Shown: positions 23,463-33,534 of the stretch, in pieces
Numbering within the stretch: the first letter of the stretch is position 1
Layout of the letters: each line of letters opens with the position of its first letter
From: Actinernus sp. WN-2022
Taxonomy: Eukaryota > Cnidaria > Anthozoa > Actiniaria > Actinernidae
NCBI GenBank assembly: GCA_030867875.1
Contig: JAOWCC010000936.1
Location: forward strand, 11,788,095 to 11,852,094
DNA: 64,000 bases
Reading direction: 5' to 3'
Program-made: the position numbers and the translations under genes
Notes under the pieces: model-generated
Databases searched by the model: none
What the model saw: only the letters and a program-made list of their open reading frames with translations
What the model was told of the DNA's origin: nothing

Positions 23463-23999
23463 TGAAATGACCGTGACAAAATAACAATCACAATTCTTGT
23501 AGTCTATAATTGCATGCAATAAATTTCCAGGCAAACAATACTTTCTAATGATTTATGAATGCAGGTATTGTTTTCGATTGAGAAGTCATATAAAAAACTC
23601 GAGCTTCGTGTTTCACCAGGGAATCCAAACACCTCGAAAGAATAACGGCCTCGTGCTTTCATCTTTCTCGGTGTTAGGATACCCTGGTAAAACACTAGCT
23701 CTCGATTTTTATATATTACATAAAGCACGAACACGAATTCTGATTCGGACTTATCAAACGTCTAGATGTATAGAGTCACGTGTTCAGTTATTTTGGCGAT
23801 ACGACTTATTTTGGCCGAGAAAATCGAAGCAAAGGTTTATGTAAATCAGGACGATTTCCTTTGTTTTTACTTCATGAATTATTAATGAGTTTGATAAATA
23901 TAAATATAAATTTCTCACACAAAAGGTAACGTGTTTCCCGCACTACTTTTAATGGCATATCTGAACGCGCGTTGTCATAGCCTTTCTTTCTTTCTTTCT
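23463..23999. other. Unassigned intronic DNA
   Basis: No gene was recognised. 23570-23720 contains an imperfect inverted repeat (CTCGAGCTTCGTGTTTCACC against the complement of GGTAAAACACTAGCTCTCG), so it may be another miniature element. A TTTC run ends the stretch at about 23983-23999. Confidence 0.4.
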
Positions 24000-25130
24000 A
24001 ATAATAATAATAATAATAATATTTAATTCTTATATAGCGCAATTCTCCTAAGAAAGCCCGAATGCGCTTTACAATGTTACAATTCCAATATAATGAAACG
24101 AAAACATGTATATGAATATAAATAAATGTGAATATAGATAATTAACTATGTAAACTATGACTAAAAATTGAAGTAAAAATTGAAGTAGAAGTAGAGTGCA
24201 AACAATAAAAGCATTCGACAGCACCAACCAAAGAGCACAAAACAGCACCAATTAAACAAGAAAAGGGAAGGGTGTTGGCACTATTCGGTACTATTCAGCT
24301 AAAACAGCCGCCACTGGGTCTTGAGCCTGGACGTAAAGATACTGACAGACGGACTGATCTTAATATCAAGGGGAAGTTCATTCCACAATTTTGGTCCAGC
24401 TGATACAGAAAAAGCTCTATTACCACAAGATTTAAGATTATATGAAGGCTGGTGAAAAAGAAGTTGATTAGACAACCTAAGACTACGAACCGGAGCATAT
24501 TGGACAAGTAACTCGCTTAGATACGATGGTGAAGTATTATTTATAATTTTAAAACAATAGAGCAAGATCGCTGCTCCACCGGGAGCCAATGTAGCTCTAT
24601 GAGCAAAGGAGTTATATACTCATGATCAGCCTTGCGCGAGGGCGTTATGAGTCTCGCAGCCGTATTAAATACATATTGTAGCCTTTGTAATAAATAGGAC
24701 AGGAGTCCATAGAGAAGCGCGTTATATCCATCAATTTTCGAAACAACAAATGCATTAACTAACGTTTTGGTCGATTCTACACTAAGGAACTTCCTAACCT
24801 GAGAGATGTTTCTAATATGATAGAATGCATATTTGCAAAGTTCGTTAATGTGCTGTCGTCTTTGATGATAACATGAACTTTGATAACAAAGTTCATGTTA
24901 TCGTCAAAGACGACACTAATGTTCCGAGCAGAGCAAGTGGGCATGGTAGGGACATCGCCAACAGCAAGATACTCCAACAGAGGCTGTGGTCGATGCTTAG
25001 CGTGAAGGAAAAATGCTATTGTCACTGTTTGTTTAATAATAGACCCTTTCAGCTTGCCTTTTTGCTGCTCCATTTCAGACCACCTGACCTTTCCCTTGAG
25101 TAAAGTACGTTTGTTTGTATCCCAAGAGGA
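24000..25130 (-). mobile_element. 5'-truncated LINE, C-terminal reverse-transcriptase part
   Basis: The 3' end is the TAA microsatellite at 24000-24022, read as a minus-strand tail. Minus-strand frames give, in order from 25080: VPTMPTCSARNISVVFDDNM, then ISQVRKFLSVESTKTLVNAF, YNALLYGLLSYLLQRLQ, NTAARLITPSRKADHEYIT, ELHWLPVEQR and finally 24589-24299 with RSLRLSNQLLFHQPS and AFSVSAGPKLWNELPLDI. This is the usual C-terminal order of a CR1-like LINE. Frameshifts at about 24590 and an inverted duplication at 24852-24915 mark it as dead. Confidence 0.8.
24852..24915. repeat. Short inverted duplication within the LINE
   Basis: GTCGTCTTTGATGATAACAT and the following CATGAACTTTG are repeated in reverse complement immediately after a 4-base loop, with one mismatch over about 30 bases. 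Because the arm is LINE coding sequence, it is probably a local templated inversion rather than a separate element. Confidence 0.65.
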
Positions 25131-25608
25131 AATGTATCAATTTCTTTAATTGGAAAACAAAGCACTGAATCCTCTGGCGAACAGTCACGTCAGTCTTCTA
25201 GTTTGAATAAAATTAGTTGATGAGCATGCATTATTTAAATGTTATAGCGATACCTACTACACGTCATTCATTGTCATTAATGTGCCAACAAGAGATCTAT
25301 TGTTCCTGATACAAAGCGGCCTTTTGAAATCATGGTTGGCACATTAGCATAACAATTGTAATGTTTATCAACGCGAAGTATTGTTATAGACTGGCGAGAA
25401 GTAAATGAACGCCCACACTGTACGATGAATGAATGAAAAGAAAACCGAAGGCAAAATGCAGTATTTGTGAACAAGTCTCTAACGGCAGTACGTTTCAATC
25501 GAAGTCAGTTGTTTATAACAAAAAAAAGATTCGTTGTCAAAATTAGAGCTAGTTCCACAAAGAAATAACATTTCAGTACGACCAAATGAAGAAAACAACA
25601 ATACATTA
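25131..25608. other. Unassigned intronic DNA
   Basis: No gene was recognised. The 73-codon minus-strand ORF at 25277-25498 has no motif. Confidence 0.4.
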
Positions 25609-26528
25609 TCTAACTAAAGTATACCATTTTTGACGCGGTCCGAACTATACAAGATGTGATCGATTTTACATCTCTCAGGAATTATAACGATTTAATGACA
25701 GCGATAGACTTTGAGAAGGCCTTTGATTCGTTGAACTGGAGTTTTCTGATAAAATCCTTGGAAGTATTTGGTTTTGGAAAATCAGTCATCCAATGGATAA
25801 ATACTTTATACGAAAACATTACTAGTTGTGTGACTAATAATGGCTTTGCTACTCCTTTTTTTACTCTAAATCGTGGCGTGCGCCAAGGAGATCCACTATC
25901 GCCCTACCTCTTTATTATAGCTCTTGAATTGTAAGCAATTTATATCCGAAACGACAAACAAATTAAAGTCATCAAGATTGACGATAAATAATTAAAATTA
26001 GCAGTCTTTGTATACGATATGACGATATTTTCCAGTGACACTCTTCTTACTTTCGTCTTTTAGATATTCTAGGGACGTTTGGGATATATTCAGGATTGAA
26101 AATAAATGGCGACAAGACTGAATTTCTTCCCATGGGGAAGATACAGCTCAACGATCCTGCTGAGCTAAAAGTTAAAGAAATAAGTAATCTTGTAAAATCA
26201 TATGTGTATATTTTACCCAAGACCAGGCTTTATACCACAAAGGAAATTTTGATTGTATTGAGAAGTCCTTAAAGGATTGTCTAAAAGGGTGGAATTTGCG
26301 ATCACTTTCGCTTATTGGAAGAGTACAAGTTATTAAATCACTGGCAATACCTAAACTACTATATCGTATGTCCTTGATTTCTCACAAGAAAACTTTTGTC
26401 ATGCAAATTAACACGCTTTTGCACAGTTTCGTTTGGAAGGGTCGTAAGGATAAAATTAAGCGGACAGTGCTAATACGTCCTTTTGAGGAAGGCGGTTTAA
26501 ATATGCCAGATATCGAGTCAATGGTATA

Positions 26529-27085
26529 CACCTTATTCCAAAATGGCCGCCCTAATGTGCATATAGCCAGAAACTTTTCATATTTAGCACAATGAATATC
26601 ACCGTTTATTAGGATACACCGTAGTAAGCAACATGGAACAGTTCGATACTGTTGCTTCGAATAGCTGCAAATATACCTGTATTTTCAACCTAGAAAAATC
26701 ATGAAATCGAGGCAATAAGGTCCACACTCATCTCTGGCCATATAAAACTCTGTAAATTGAAATCTCTGTAAATTGTTTGTTCCAGCATTCATTACGTTGA
26801 TCACATGGAAAGAACAACGTAATGAATGCTGGAACAAACAATTTACAGAGATTTCAATTTACAGAGTTTTATATGGCCAGAGATGAGTGTGGACCTTATT
26901 GCCTCGATTTCATGATTTTTCTAGGTTGAAAATACAGGTATATTAGCAGCTATTCGAAGCAACAGTATAGAACTGTTCCATGTTGCTTACTACGGTGTAT
27001 CCTAATAAACGGTGATATTCATTGTGCTAAATATGAAAAGTTTCTGGCTATATGCAAATTAGGGCGGCCATTTTGGAATAAGGTG
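26529..27085. mobile_element. 557-bp near-perfect palindromic element (TA-flanked)
   Basis: CACCTTATTCCAAAATGGCC at the left and its complement at the right continue as arms of about 265 bp around a central spacer of about 20 bp (about 26797-26816). Mismatches are few. It lies within the LINE at 25622-29033 between TA dinucleotides, which suggests a Tc1/mariner-type MITE. Each arm has a CAAAATGGCCGCC motif. Confidence 0.8.
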
Positions 27086-27113
27086 TATTAACACAACGAA
27101 TAATGTCCATTAA

Positions 27114-27571
27114 AGTGCCTATGAACAATACATTTTTATTTTAGATATCAATTCTAAATCAAGTGAATAGTAGAATGGTAAAATATATTTGTCTTTGAAT
27201 GCTGTGCCGCTGAGTTAAGGAGGTTTTAATATCCAAAATGCTAATTACATGACGTCAGGGGATGTATCTGCAATCACTTCTTAGTGGTTGTGAATGGGCG
27301 CTTCTACTGATATAGGAAAACAAATTTCTAACATCATTTTATTTCAACCATGGGTATAACACTGATAATTTGAAAAAAAATGTTTAATTGTAACAACAAA
27401 TTTTGTATAATAATTGATGCCTCCCCTGACGTCATGTAATTAGCATTTTGGATATTAAAACCTCCTTAACTCAGCGGCACAGCATTCAAAGCAAGATATA
27501 TTGTAGCATTCTACTATTAATTTGATGTAGAATTTATATCTAAAATAAGAAAAGTAAGGTTCATAGGCACT
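27114..27571. mobile_element. TTAA-flanked element, 458 bp, about 190-bp arms
   Basis: The ends AGTGCCTATGAAC and the complement are inverted, with arms continuing through CTGTGCCGCTGAGTTAAGGA to a TGACGTCA site in each arm (27251 and 27432). TTAA flanks both ends (27110-27113 and 27572-27575). Removing the element and one TTAA restores the LINE reading MSIKKYLHGHHPSG. Confidence 0.88.
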
Positions 27572-29104
27572 TTAAGAAGTACCTGCATGGTCATCATCCC
27601 TCTGGATGGAAATTCGTTCTTGACTATTACCTTAAACCAGTCGGTAGGAATCTTCTTTTATCACACTTGATACGGTTTTCTTTGTTCTTCATAGGTGAGA
27701 AAATCTGGTATACACCCGTTCAACAATAGACTAATTAAATCATAAATCTGAGGTTATAACTGTTACAGGGAGGTTTATAACTCAGTTTTAAACCTCCTTT
27801 CTATTCGAGAAAACCTCGCCAAATTTGATATACGTCAAGTTTCATACCTGGAACCTTCGGTTCTCGGTATGAAACTTACTTTCATTGCAATTTCGTTTTT
27901 AAAAAGTTGCCCCTACTATAGTTACAGAATTTTATAAAGAGTGTATAAGAGCATGGGAATCCTTGATCAATTATAGATACATCTGAAACTTTTGAAGACA
28001 TATATAATCAATTATTATGGAACAACAAGTATATTTGCGTTGGTGAAAAAAACAGTTTTCAAAAGTAAACTAATAGCTAGTGGTTTATATATAATTGGTG
28101 ATTTGTTCGATCATAAAGGAAATCTCTCTTTCAGGAATCCAACATCCGATGCATATGTTTTTGAAATTTAGTATTTATAATGCATTACCGCCTGAATGGG
28201 GAAAACAGCTAAAATAAAATAAAAATAATGATAATGCAGTGTACGCATCCTTTTAATTTCGATGACCTTGTTTTCCATGGCAGTAATGAGGATTGTATAA
28301 ATTTCGATAAATTAAGTCCATACTCTTGTATGAGAGACTAATATCAAAAATATCTAGTCAGCCAACTGCTTCCCTTCATTTTGAACGTGTTTTCAACTCA
28401 GACAATTTCAATCTAAACTGGAAGTAAATTTATACCATACCTTCTAAAACAACTCTGGATACTAAACTAAGAGAATTTCATTACAATTTTTTACAATAAT
28501 TATTTTTAGTAACGACACGCTTTATAAATTCAAGATGTGCCATTTTTGTGCAGTAGAAATTGAGACACCTGAACACTTCTTTTATAATTGTCCCAAGATT
28601 ACAGCCTTTTGGGAACAACTTGAAACCATGATCGAAAAACAAACGAACCTTTCTCTAACACTTGATATTAAAGAAGTTCGTTTTGGAATCACTAGTAATT
28701 TGAAGAATATTTTATTGGTAAACTATGTATAGTTGGAAAGCAAATATCCAATACATCTTAGTAAACTAAACAACATCCCATTATCTGTTAATAGTCTTTT
28801 AGTGAGAATTAGAAAAACGTTTCAGATAGAACTGCACATTGCGAGAGAAAAAAGACAAACTAGATTGTGTTGTTACATCCAAATAAGGGCGGACACCTTT
28901 TTGGTGTAAATTATTTCATCTGCCTCCCACCAATGTGTCAATAATTTTTTTTTGTTAAATGTGTGTGTGTGTTAGTTTTTGTAATTAAAATGAAAACTCT
29001 TGGAAAATATATAAACGAAAATACAAAAAAAAATCTAACTAAAGTAGAGAACTGAATAATAGCTCATTGAAAGTACACTTTCGTTTTATATGTTATTTCA
29101 TTTA

Positions 29105-31085
29105 GCGACGACTATAAACTGCTTCCCTTGGTTTGGTAATTGAATGACTTAAAGGTGCTATGTCAGCTGGTATCCATGCGCACTACGTTCATATTATATG
29201 TTCATTAGGATATCGCAAATACTGAATCAAAATCTCATTTTTGTTATAGCAGGCTTGTATTTCAGCACACATTATGTTATGTTCGTCGTGTTTACTACCA
29301 AAAGTACGATTTTAAAGCTGCAACTTCATTTAAACCATTTTTAATGGGACAGGGCAGCGTTGTTAGCAGGAAATGCATATGATTTTCCACTGGTCCCCTC
29401 TCATTTTTGTAAGGATCGTAGACTATGATTTTAAAGCTGCAATTTCATTTAAACTATTTTCTAATGGTGGTGGGCAGCGTTATTAACAGGAAATGCGTAT
29501 GACTTTCCACCCCTCCCCCTCATTTTTGCAAGGATCGTACATCTTACTCCAAATTTGCATATAATATGTTGTGTTTGTCGTGATTAGTACTAAAACTATG
29601 ATTTTAACGCTGCAACTTTATTTAATCCAGTTCTGGACTGGGACATAGAAAATGAACTGTCCCACCATGCTTTGCGGGCAAAACGAAAAGGGCGATGGAT
29701 TTTTACGGGTACAAAGCAACGTCGTACAGACATGGAATTTCCATCAAAATGTTACCCAAAAGAAAATTGCAGGGAGTCTTTCTAATTTGGTTGAAATCAA
29801 CTTTCAGGGGGGAAATGAGAACCAAAATATAATTGCAAAATGGCTTAACTCCCCTGTACTTCATCAAAAAAATAATCTCGTTGGACAATATTACATAAGA
29901 TAGGCTGGTTTACATTCCCTATAACTATGTGCTACATACCAAATATTAACACTACTAATCCATGAATTACAGATATTCCCTACTCCACCCTCTGTAAATG
30001 GCATACCCATTTATTTTTGCAAAATGTCGAAATGTCATTTAGGACAAAACTAATCACTTAAAATATTTCACTTTCTACAACGATCTAAAAAATTAAAGTT
30101 AAATGGTTAACCGGGCTCTGCTCGTCCAAGACAAAGGGCAATGCATTTTTACGGGTAGAAAGGAATTTCACCAAAATGTTACCCATAGAAAGCGACGACT
30201 ATAAACTGCTTCCCTTGGTTTGGTAATTGAATGACTTAAAGGTGCTATGTCAGCTGGTATCCAGGCGCACTACGTTCATATTATATGTTCATTAGGATAT
30301 CGCAAATACTGAATCAAAATCTCATTTTTGTTATAGCATGCTTGTATTTCAGCACACATTATGTTATGTTCGTCGTGTTTACTACCAAAAGTACGATTTT
30401 AAAGCTACAACTTCATTCAAACCATTTTTAATGGGACAGGGCAGCGTTGTTAGCAGGAAATGCATATGATTTTCCACTGGTCCCCTCTCATTTTTGTAAG
30501 GATCGTAGACTGTGATTTTAAAGCCTCAATTTCATTCAAACTATTTTCTAATGGGGGTGGGCAGCATTGTTAACAGGAAATGCATATGATTTTCCACCCC
30601 TCCCCCTCATTTTTGCAAGGATCGTACATCTTACTCCAAATTTACAAATAATATGTTGTGTTTGTCGTGATTAGTACTAAAACTATGACGTTAACGCTGC
30701 AACTTTATTTAATCCAGTTCTGGACTGGGACATAGAAAATGAACTGTCCCACCATGCTTTGCGGCCAAAACGAAAAGGGCGATGGATTTTTACGGGTATA
30801 AAGCAACGTCGTACAGACATGGAATTTTCATCAAAAAAATGTTACCCAAAGAAAATTGCAGGGAGTCTTTCTAATTTGGTTGAAATCAACTTTCAGAGGG
30901 GAAAAGAGAACCAAAATATAATTGCAAAATGGCTTAACCCCCCTGTACTTCATCAAAAAAGATCTACAAAATTAAAGTTAAATGGTTAACCAGGCTCTGC
31001 TCGTCTAAGACAAAGCGCGATGCATTTTTAAGGGTAGAAAGGAATTTCACCAAAATTTTCACCAAAATGTTACCCATAGAAAACT
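29105..31085. repeat. 1.09-kb tandem duplication with internal repeats
   Basis: 29105-30191 is repeated from 30192 at about 95% identity. The second copy lacks about 200 bp (equivalent to 29875-30080). Inside each copy a unit of about 120 bp, containing AGCAGGAAATGCATATGA and CATTTTTGTAAGGATCGTA, is itself tandem. Both copies contain the TTAA-type end AGGTGCTATGTCAGCTGGTA, but no matching right end was found. Short ORFs at 29652-29903 and 30759-30989 are the same open stretch in the two copies and show no domain. Confidence 0.85.
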
Positions 31086-31432
31086 GCACATGGTCATCTC
31101 AGATCTAGTTGGGCTTACTGTTTTTTATTCTTTAGGTATTGGTTAAATTCCAAAGATTAATTAATTATTTAAAGATTGTATTATTTCAAAAGAAAATGAA
31201 GGACATAGAGGGAGTCTCGGGGCGTTGGCTTGGATAACTTGATGTCACTAAAGTTGATTTTAGAAACCGGACTTGTTTTCCTTTACGTCCACATTTTCCA
31301 CATTTATTTCTTTTGATTTATTCCAATGACCCACTTCTCAAACAGAAGTCTGTCAATTTAGTTAAGAAGATTAATTACTATCATTGATGATAATCGTCTA
31401 GTTTGTCTGAAGCAAACTGTATGGTGAAAATG

Positions 31433-32000
31433 CCCGGGGGGGGGGGGGTACTCCTGTTTGTGACGTATTATGTATGTGCCGCCCGGGTGGGTCAGGGTTT
31501 TGAGCTCAGTTTGGGCAGGTAGGGTCAGGGTTTTGACCTGATTTGGGCAGATCAGGGTCAGGATTTGAGTATAATTTGGGTGCAGTCAGGGTCGGGGTTC
31601 AGTATTTTTTAGGCAGTTCATTTTGTTTAGCGACTATGTCAAAAAAAGACCTTCTGTTGCCGCATTTTTATCGCCTGCCCACATGCAAGCACTGAGGTTC
31701 CCATACATCGTGACGCCGCTAATTTTATCTATGTACTCCATCTGCTGATTTGTTTACCCAATGCCACGTCCCGATTTGAAATGTTCCGTATTTTGCATGA
31801 AATCCCGGTACGCGGTATACCGGCCAGGATATATATCCGACCGTGTTTTGAAAACAATTTAAAGAAGGGGCAATCAGGGTTTTTTTCCCCAAAAAGGGGG
31901 CAATCAGGGTTTTGGAGCTCGGATTGGGTCAAACAGGGTCAGGGTTTGAGCCTCTTGGCCTCACATACATACCCATTTTTCATGTAAGTACCCCCCCGGG
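31433..32000. mobile_element. 568-bp inverted-repeat element with GGGTCAGGGTTT repeats
   Basis: The ends are CCCGGGGGGG...GTACT and AGTACCCCCCCCGGG, flanked by the 8-bp duplication TGAAAATG (31425-31432 and 32001-32008). The interior is a degenerate tandem array of GGGTCAGGGTTTTGA with TTTGGGCAG spacers at 31490-31610, and again in part at 31870-31950. An 8-bp duplication fits hAT-like mobility, but the ends are not diagnostic. Confidence 0.75.
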
Positions 32001-32008
32001 TGAAAATG

Positions 32009-32657
32009 GTTGCAAATATGCTGTGATTGTGTCAACAAGATAACAGTTAAAAAACTCGAATTGAAAACATGCCTTCTCTGTGTAGTATTATATAAAGCTT
32101 AATCTCTAAGCATAATAATTTAGCTAGTCTTTGTGAACAGCTATAGTAACTATAGTAAAGCAGTGAAACTATAATTATTTACCATAATTAAAATAGAGGC
32201 CTTGAGAAAATCAGACGCCTCTAGATATTTAAGAGGCTGTCTGATTTTCTCTCCTGAAATTGCAACGTGAGTGTCCACAGTTGGGATTTAGTTACCTCAT
32301 CCTTTCGGGTTGGCTACTTATAGTCAACTTGTCATTCCACTTGCCGCCGTTGTCGGAGCAACTAACCACAGTTTGTTTGCAACCGGTAAGCGTACGAAAT
32401 TTTCTCTACGCAGGTAAGCGATGATTAAGCACACACATCTTCCACATTTATTAAACGGCAGCTATCTCAGATATAAATACACGTGTCCACGAATTAGGTA
32501 TCTCTTACAAAATGTATTACACAGATAAGGAATAAGTATATTTATACACTAAACACCATGCCTACATTAGGAAGATAAAGTTTCTTTACAACTGGAACCC
32601 ATTTTAAAGCTTTAAGACAAGGTGTCGTTTGGTTTGTTTTTGTATTATTCACGTTAG
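32009..32657. other. Unassigned intronic DNA
   Basis: No gene was recognised. A hairpin at about 32203-32252 pairs TTGAGAAAATCAGACGCCTC with AGGCTGTCTGATTTTCTC. Confidence 0.4.
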
Positions 32658-32801
32658 CATTTAAGAAATACCGGATGGAGTTTTCTTTTGACAATGCTAA
32701 CATTAACAACCGAGCAGCAGTCAGTTTTAAACGTTGCCGAAAGGGGCCATACTCTTTTTCTTACCGGCCAGGCGGGAACAGGAAAGTCATATTTAGTGTA
32801 A
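32658..32801 (+). pseudogene. PIF1-helicase-like fragment with Walker A motif
   Basis: Between a TAG at 32655 and a TAA at 32799, the plus-strand frame with its first ATG at 32694 reads LTTEQQSVLNVAERGHTLFL followed by TGQAGTGKSYLV. The spacing EQQ...V...G...F.TG.AGTGKS is the Q-motif plus Walker A of PIF1-type helicases, seen in cellular PIF1 and in Helitron helicases. No later helicase motif follows in any frame, so this is either one exon of a larger gene (CGTTAG could be an acceptor, and a weak GTGTAA or GTAATA a donor) or a stranded fragment. At this length chance similarity cannot be excluded, but the motif order is good. Confidence 0.5.
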
Positions 32802-32974
32802 TATTTTCGCATCTTGCGATTGTTTTTCCCCTGGACCGCATGTCCGTCAATTTGTTAGTACTAGTGTGGGCCGTGGGGTCGGGATATGAATTTGTCGGGT
32901 CAATAATTTTGCTACAAGTCCTAGTGGTAATCAATTATGATCCTTGGCTCCAGGAATGACCACGCCAACGCCAC

Positions 32975-33024
32975 TAGCCTGCTTGTCTGCTCTTCTTTTT
33001 TTTTTAGAGCCGGCAAGCAGGCTA
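32975..33024. mobile_element. 50-bp hairpin mini-element with 9-bp duplication
   Basis: TAGCCTGCTTG and CAAGCAGGCTA are its inverted ends, around a T-rich loop. CAACGCCAC flanks it exactly on both sides (32966-32974 and 33025-33033). It is one of the smallest elements here with a perfect duplication, and shares its ends with 11078-11169. Confidence 0.75.
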
Positions 33025-33394
33025 CAACGCCACCGATTTCGGGCACTTGCAAAATGGTTACTACGAGAACGTTTAGCTGAGTTTGTTTGGGCTTCGCTTC
33101 GCCGTTTTATATGGATACAAAGGTAAGCTAATTATCGTAATGTGTGCTGCATAAGTTTGAGCTCAATTCGACGAGAATTTTTGGTAAAATTTGTCATTTT
33201 ATGGAGCTTGTTTTGATTGCTGGGATCGATTTTCGAGATGAACTGTCCACCCTTGCTATTAATTATAATGGGGATATTTTTTTGGAAAAACTTCAAAGCT
33301 AACATAAATACTAACTAGACACAGTTTAAAGACGATATTCAAACTTTAATTATTTTTACAGTTTCGTGTATTACATTGGTAACACAAACCTATG

Positions 33395-33534
33395 TGTTAC
33401 ATACGCCATTATGTTAATATGTTGAGCTAGTCGCACATGCGCATTGGAATAAAGTTAGCGGACCATGAGGTCGATCAAACATGGCGTTCACGTTTATTGA
33501 GTTCTCTAATTAGCGTCCGTACCAGGATATAACA
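33395..33534 (+). repeat. Putative 5' LTR of the Ty3/gypsy fragment
   Basis: It starts TGTTACATACGCC and ends GGATATAACA, so the ends are TGTTA...TAACA. Directly after comes TTGGCGACGAGGAT, a typical primer-binding and leader sequence of gypsy-type elements. A matching 3' LTR is absent, so the limits rest on the end motifs only. Confidence 0.55.

Larger units (their letters stand above)
25622..29033 (+). mobile_element. Tx1/L1-like LINE, 5'-truncated, with a 13-bp target duplication
   Basis: TCTAACTAAAGTA occurs at both 25609-25621 and 29034-29046, and the element ends in an A-run. 25656-25934 encodes AIDFEKAFDSLNWSFL and RGVRQGDPLSPYLF, typical of the Tx1 branch of L1-like elements. 26296-26595 gives RSLSLIGRVQVIKSLAIPKL and FVWKGRKDKIKR. 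After two inserted elements, about 27577-27720 gives HPSGWKFVLDYYLKPVG, and 28535-28732 gives the C-terminal CHFCAVEIETPEHFFYNCP zinc-like motif. The catalytic YxDD region (about 25990-26030) is corrupted and stops are present, so it is dead. Here the target duplication, A-tail and truncation are all visible. Confidence 0.85.

Noticed and set aside
29105..31085. CRISPR-like or gene-family interpretation of the repeated block
   Set aside because: The repeats are long, contiguous and without spacers; the host is a eukaryote; ORFs in the copies have no domain.
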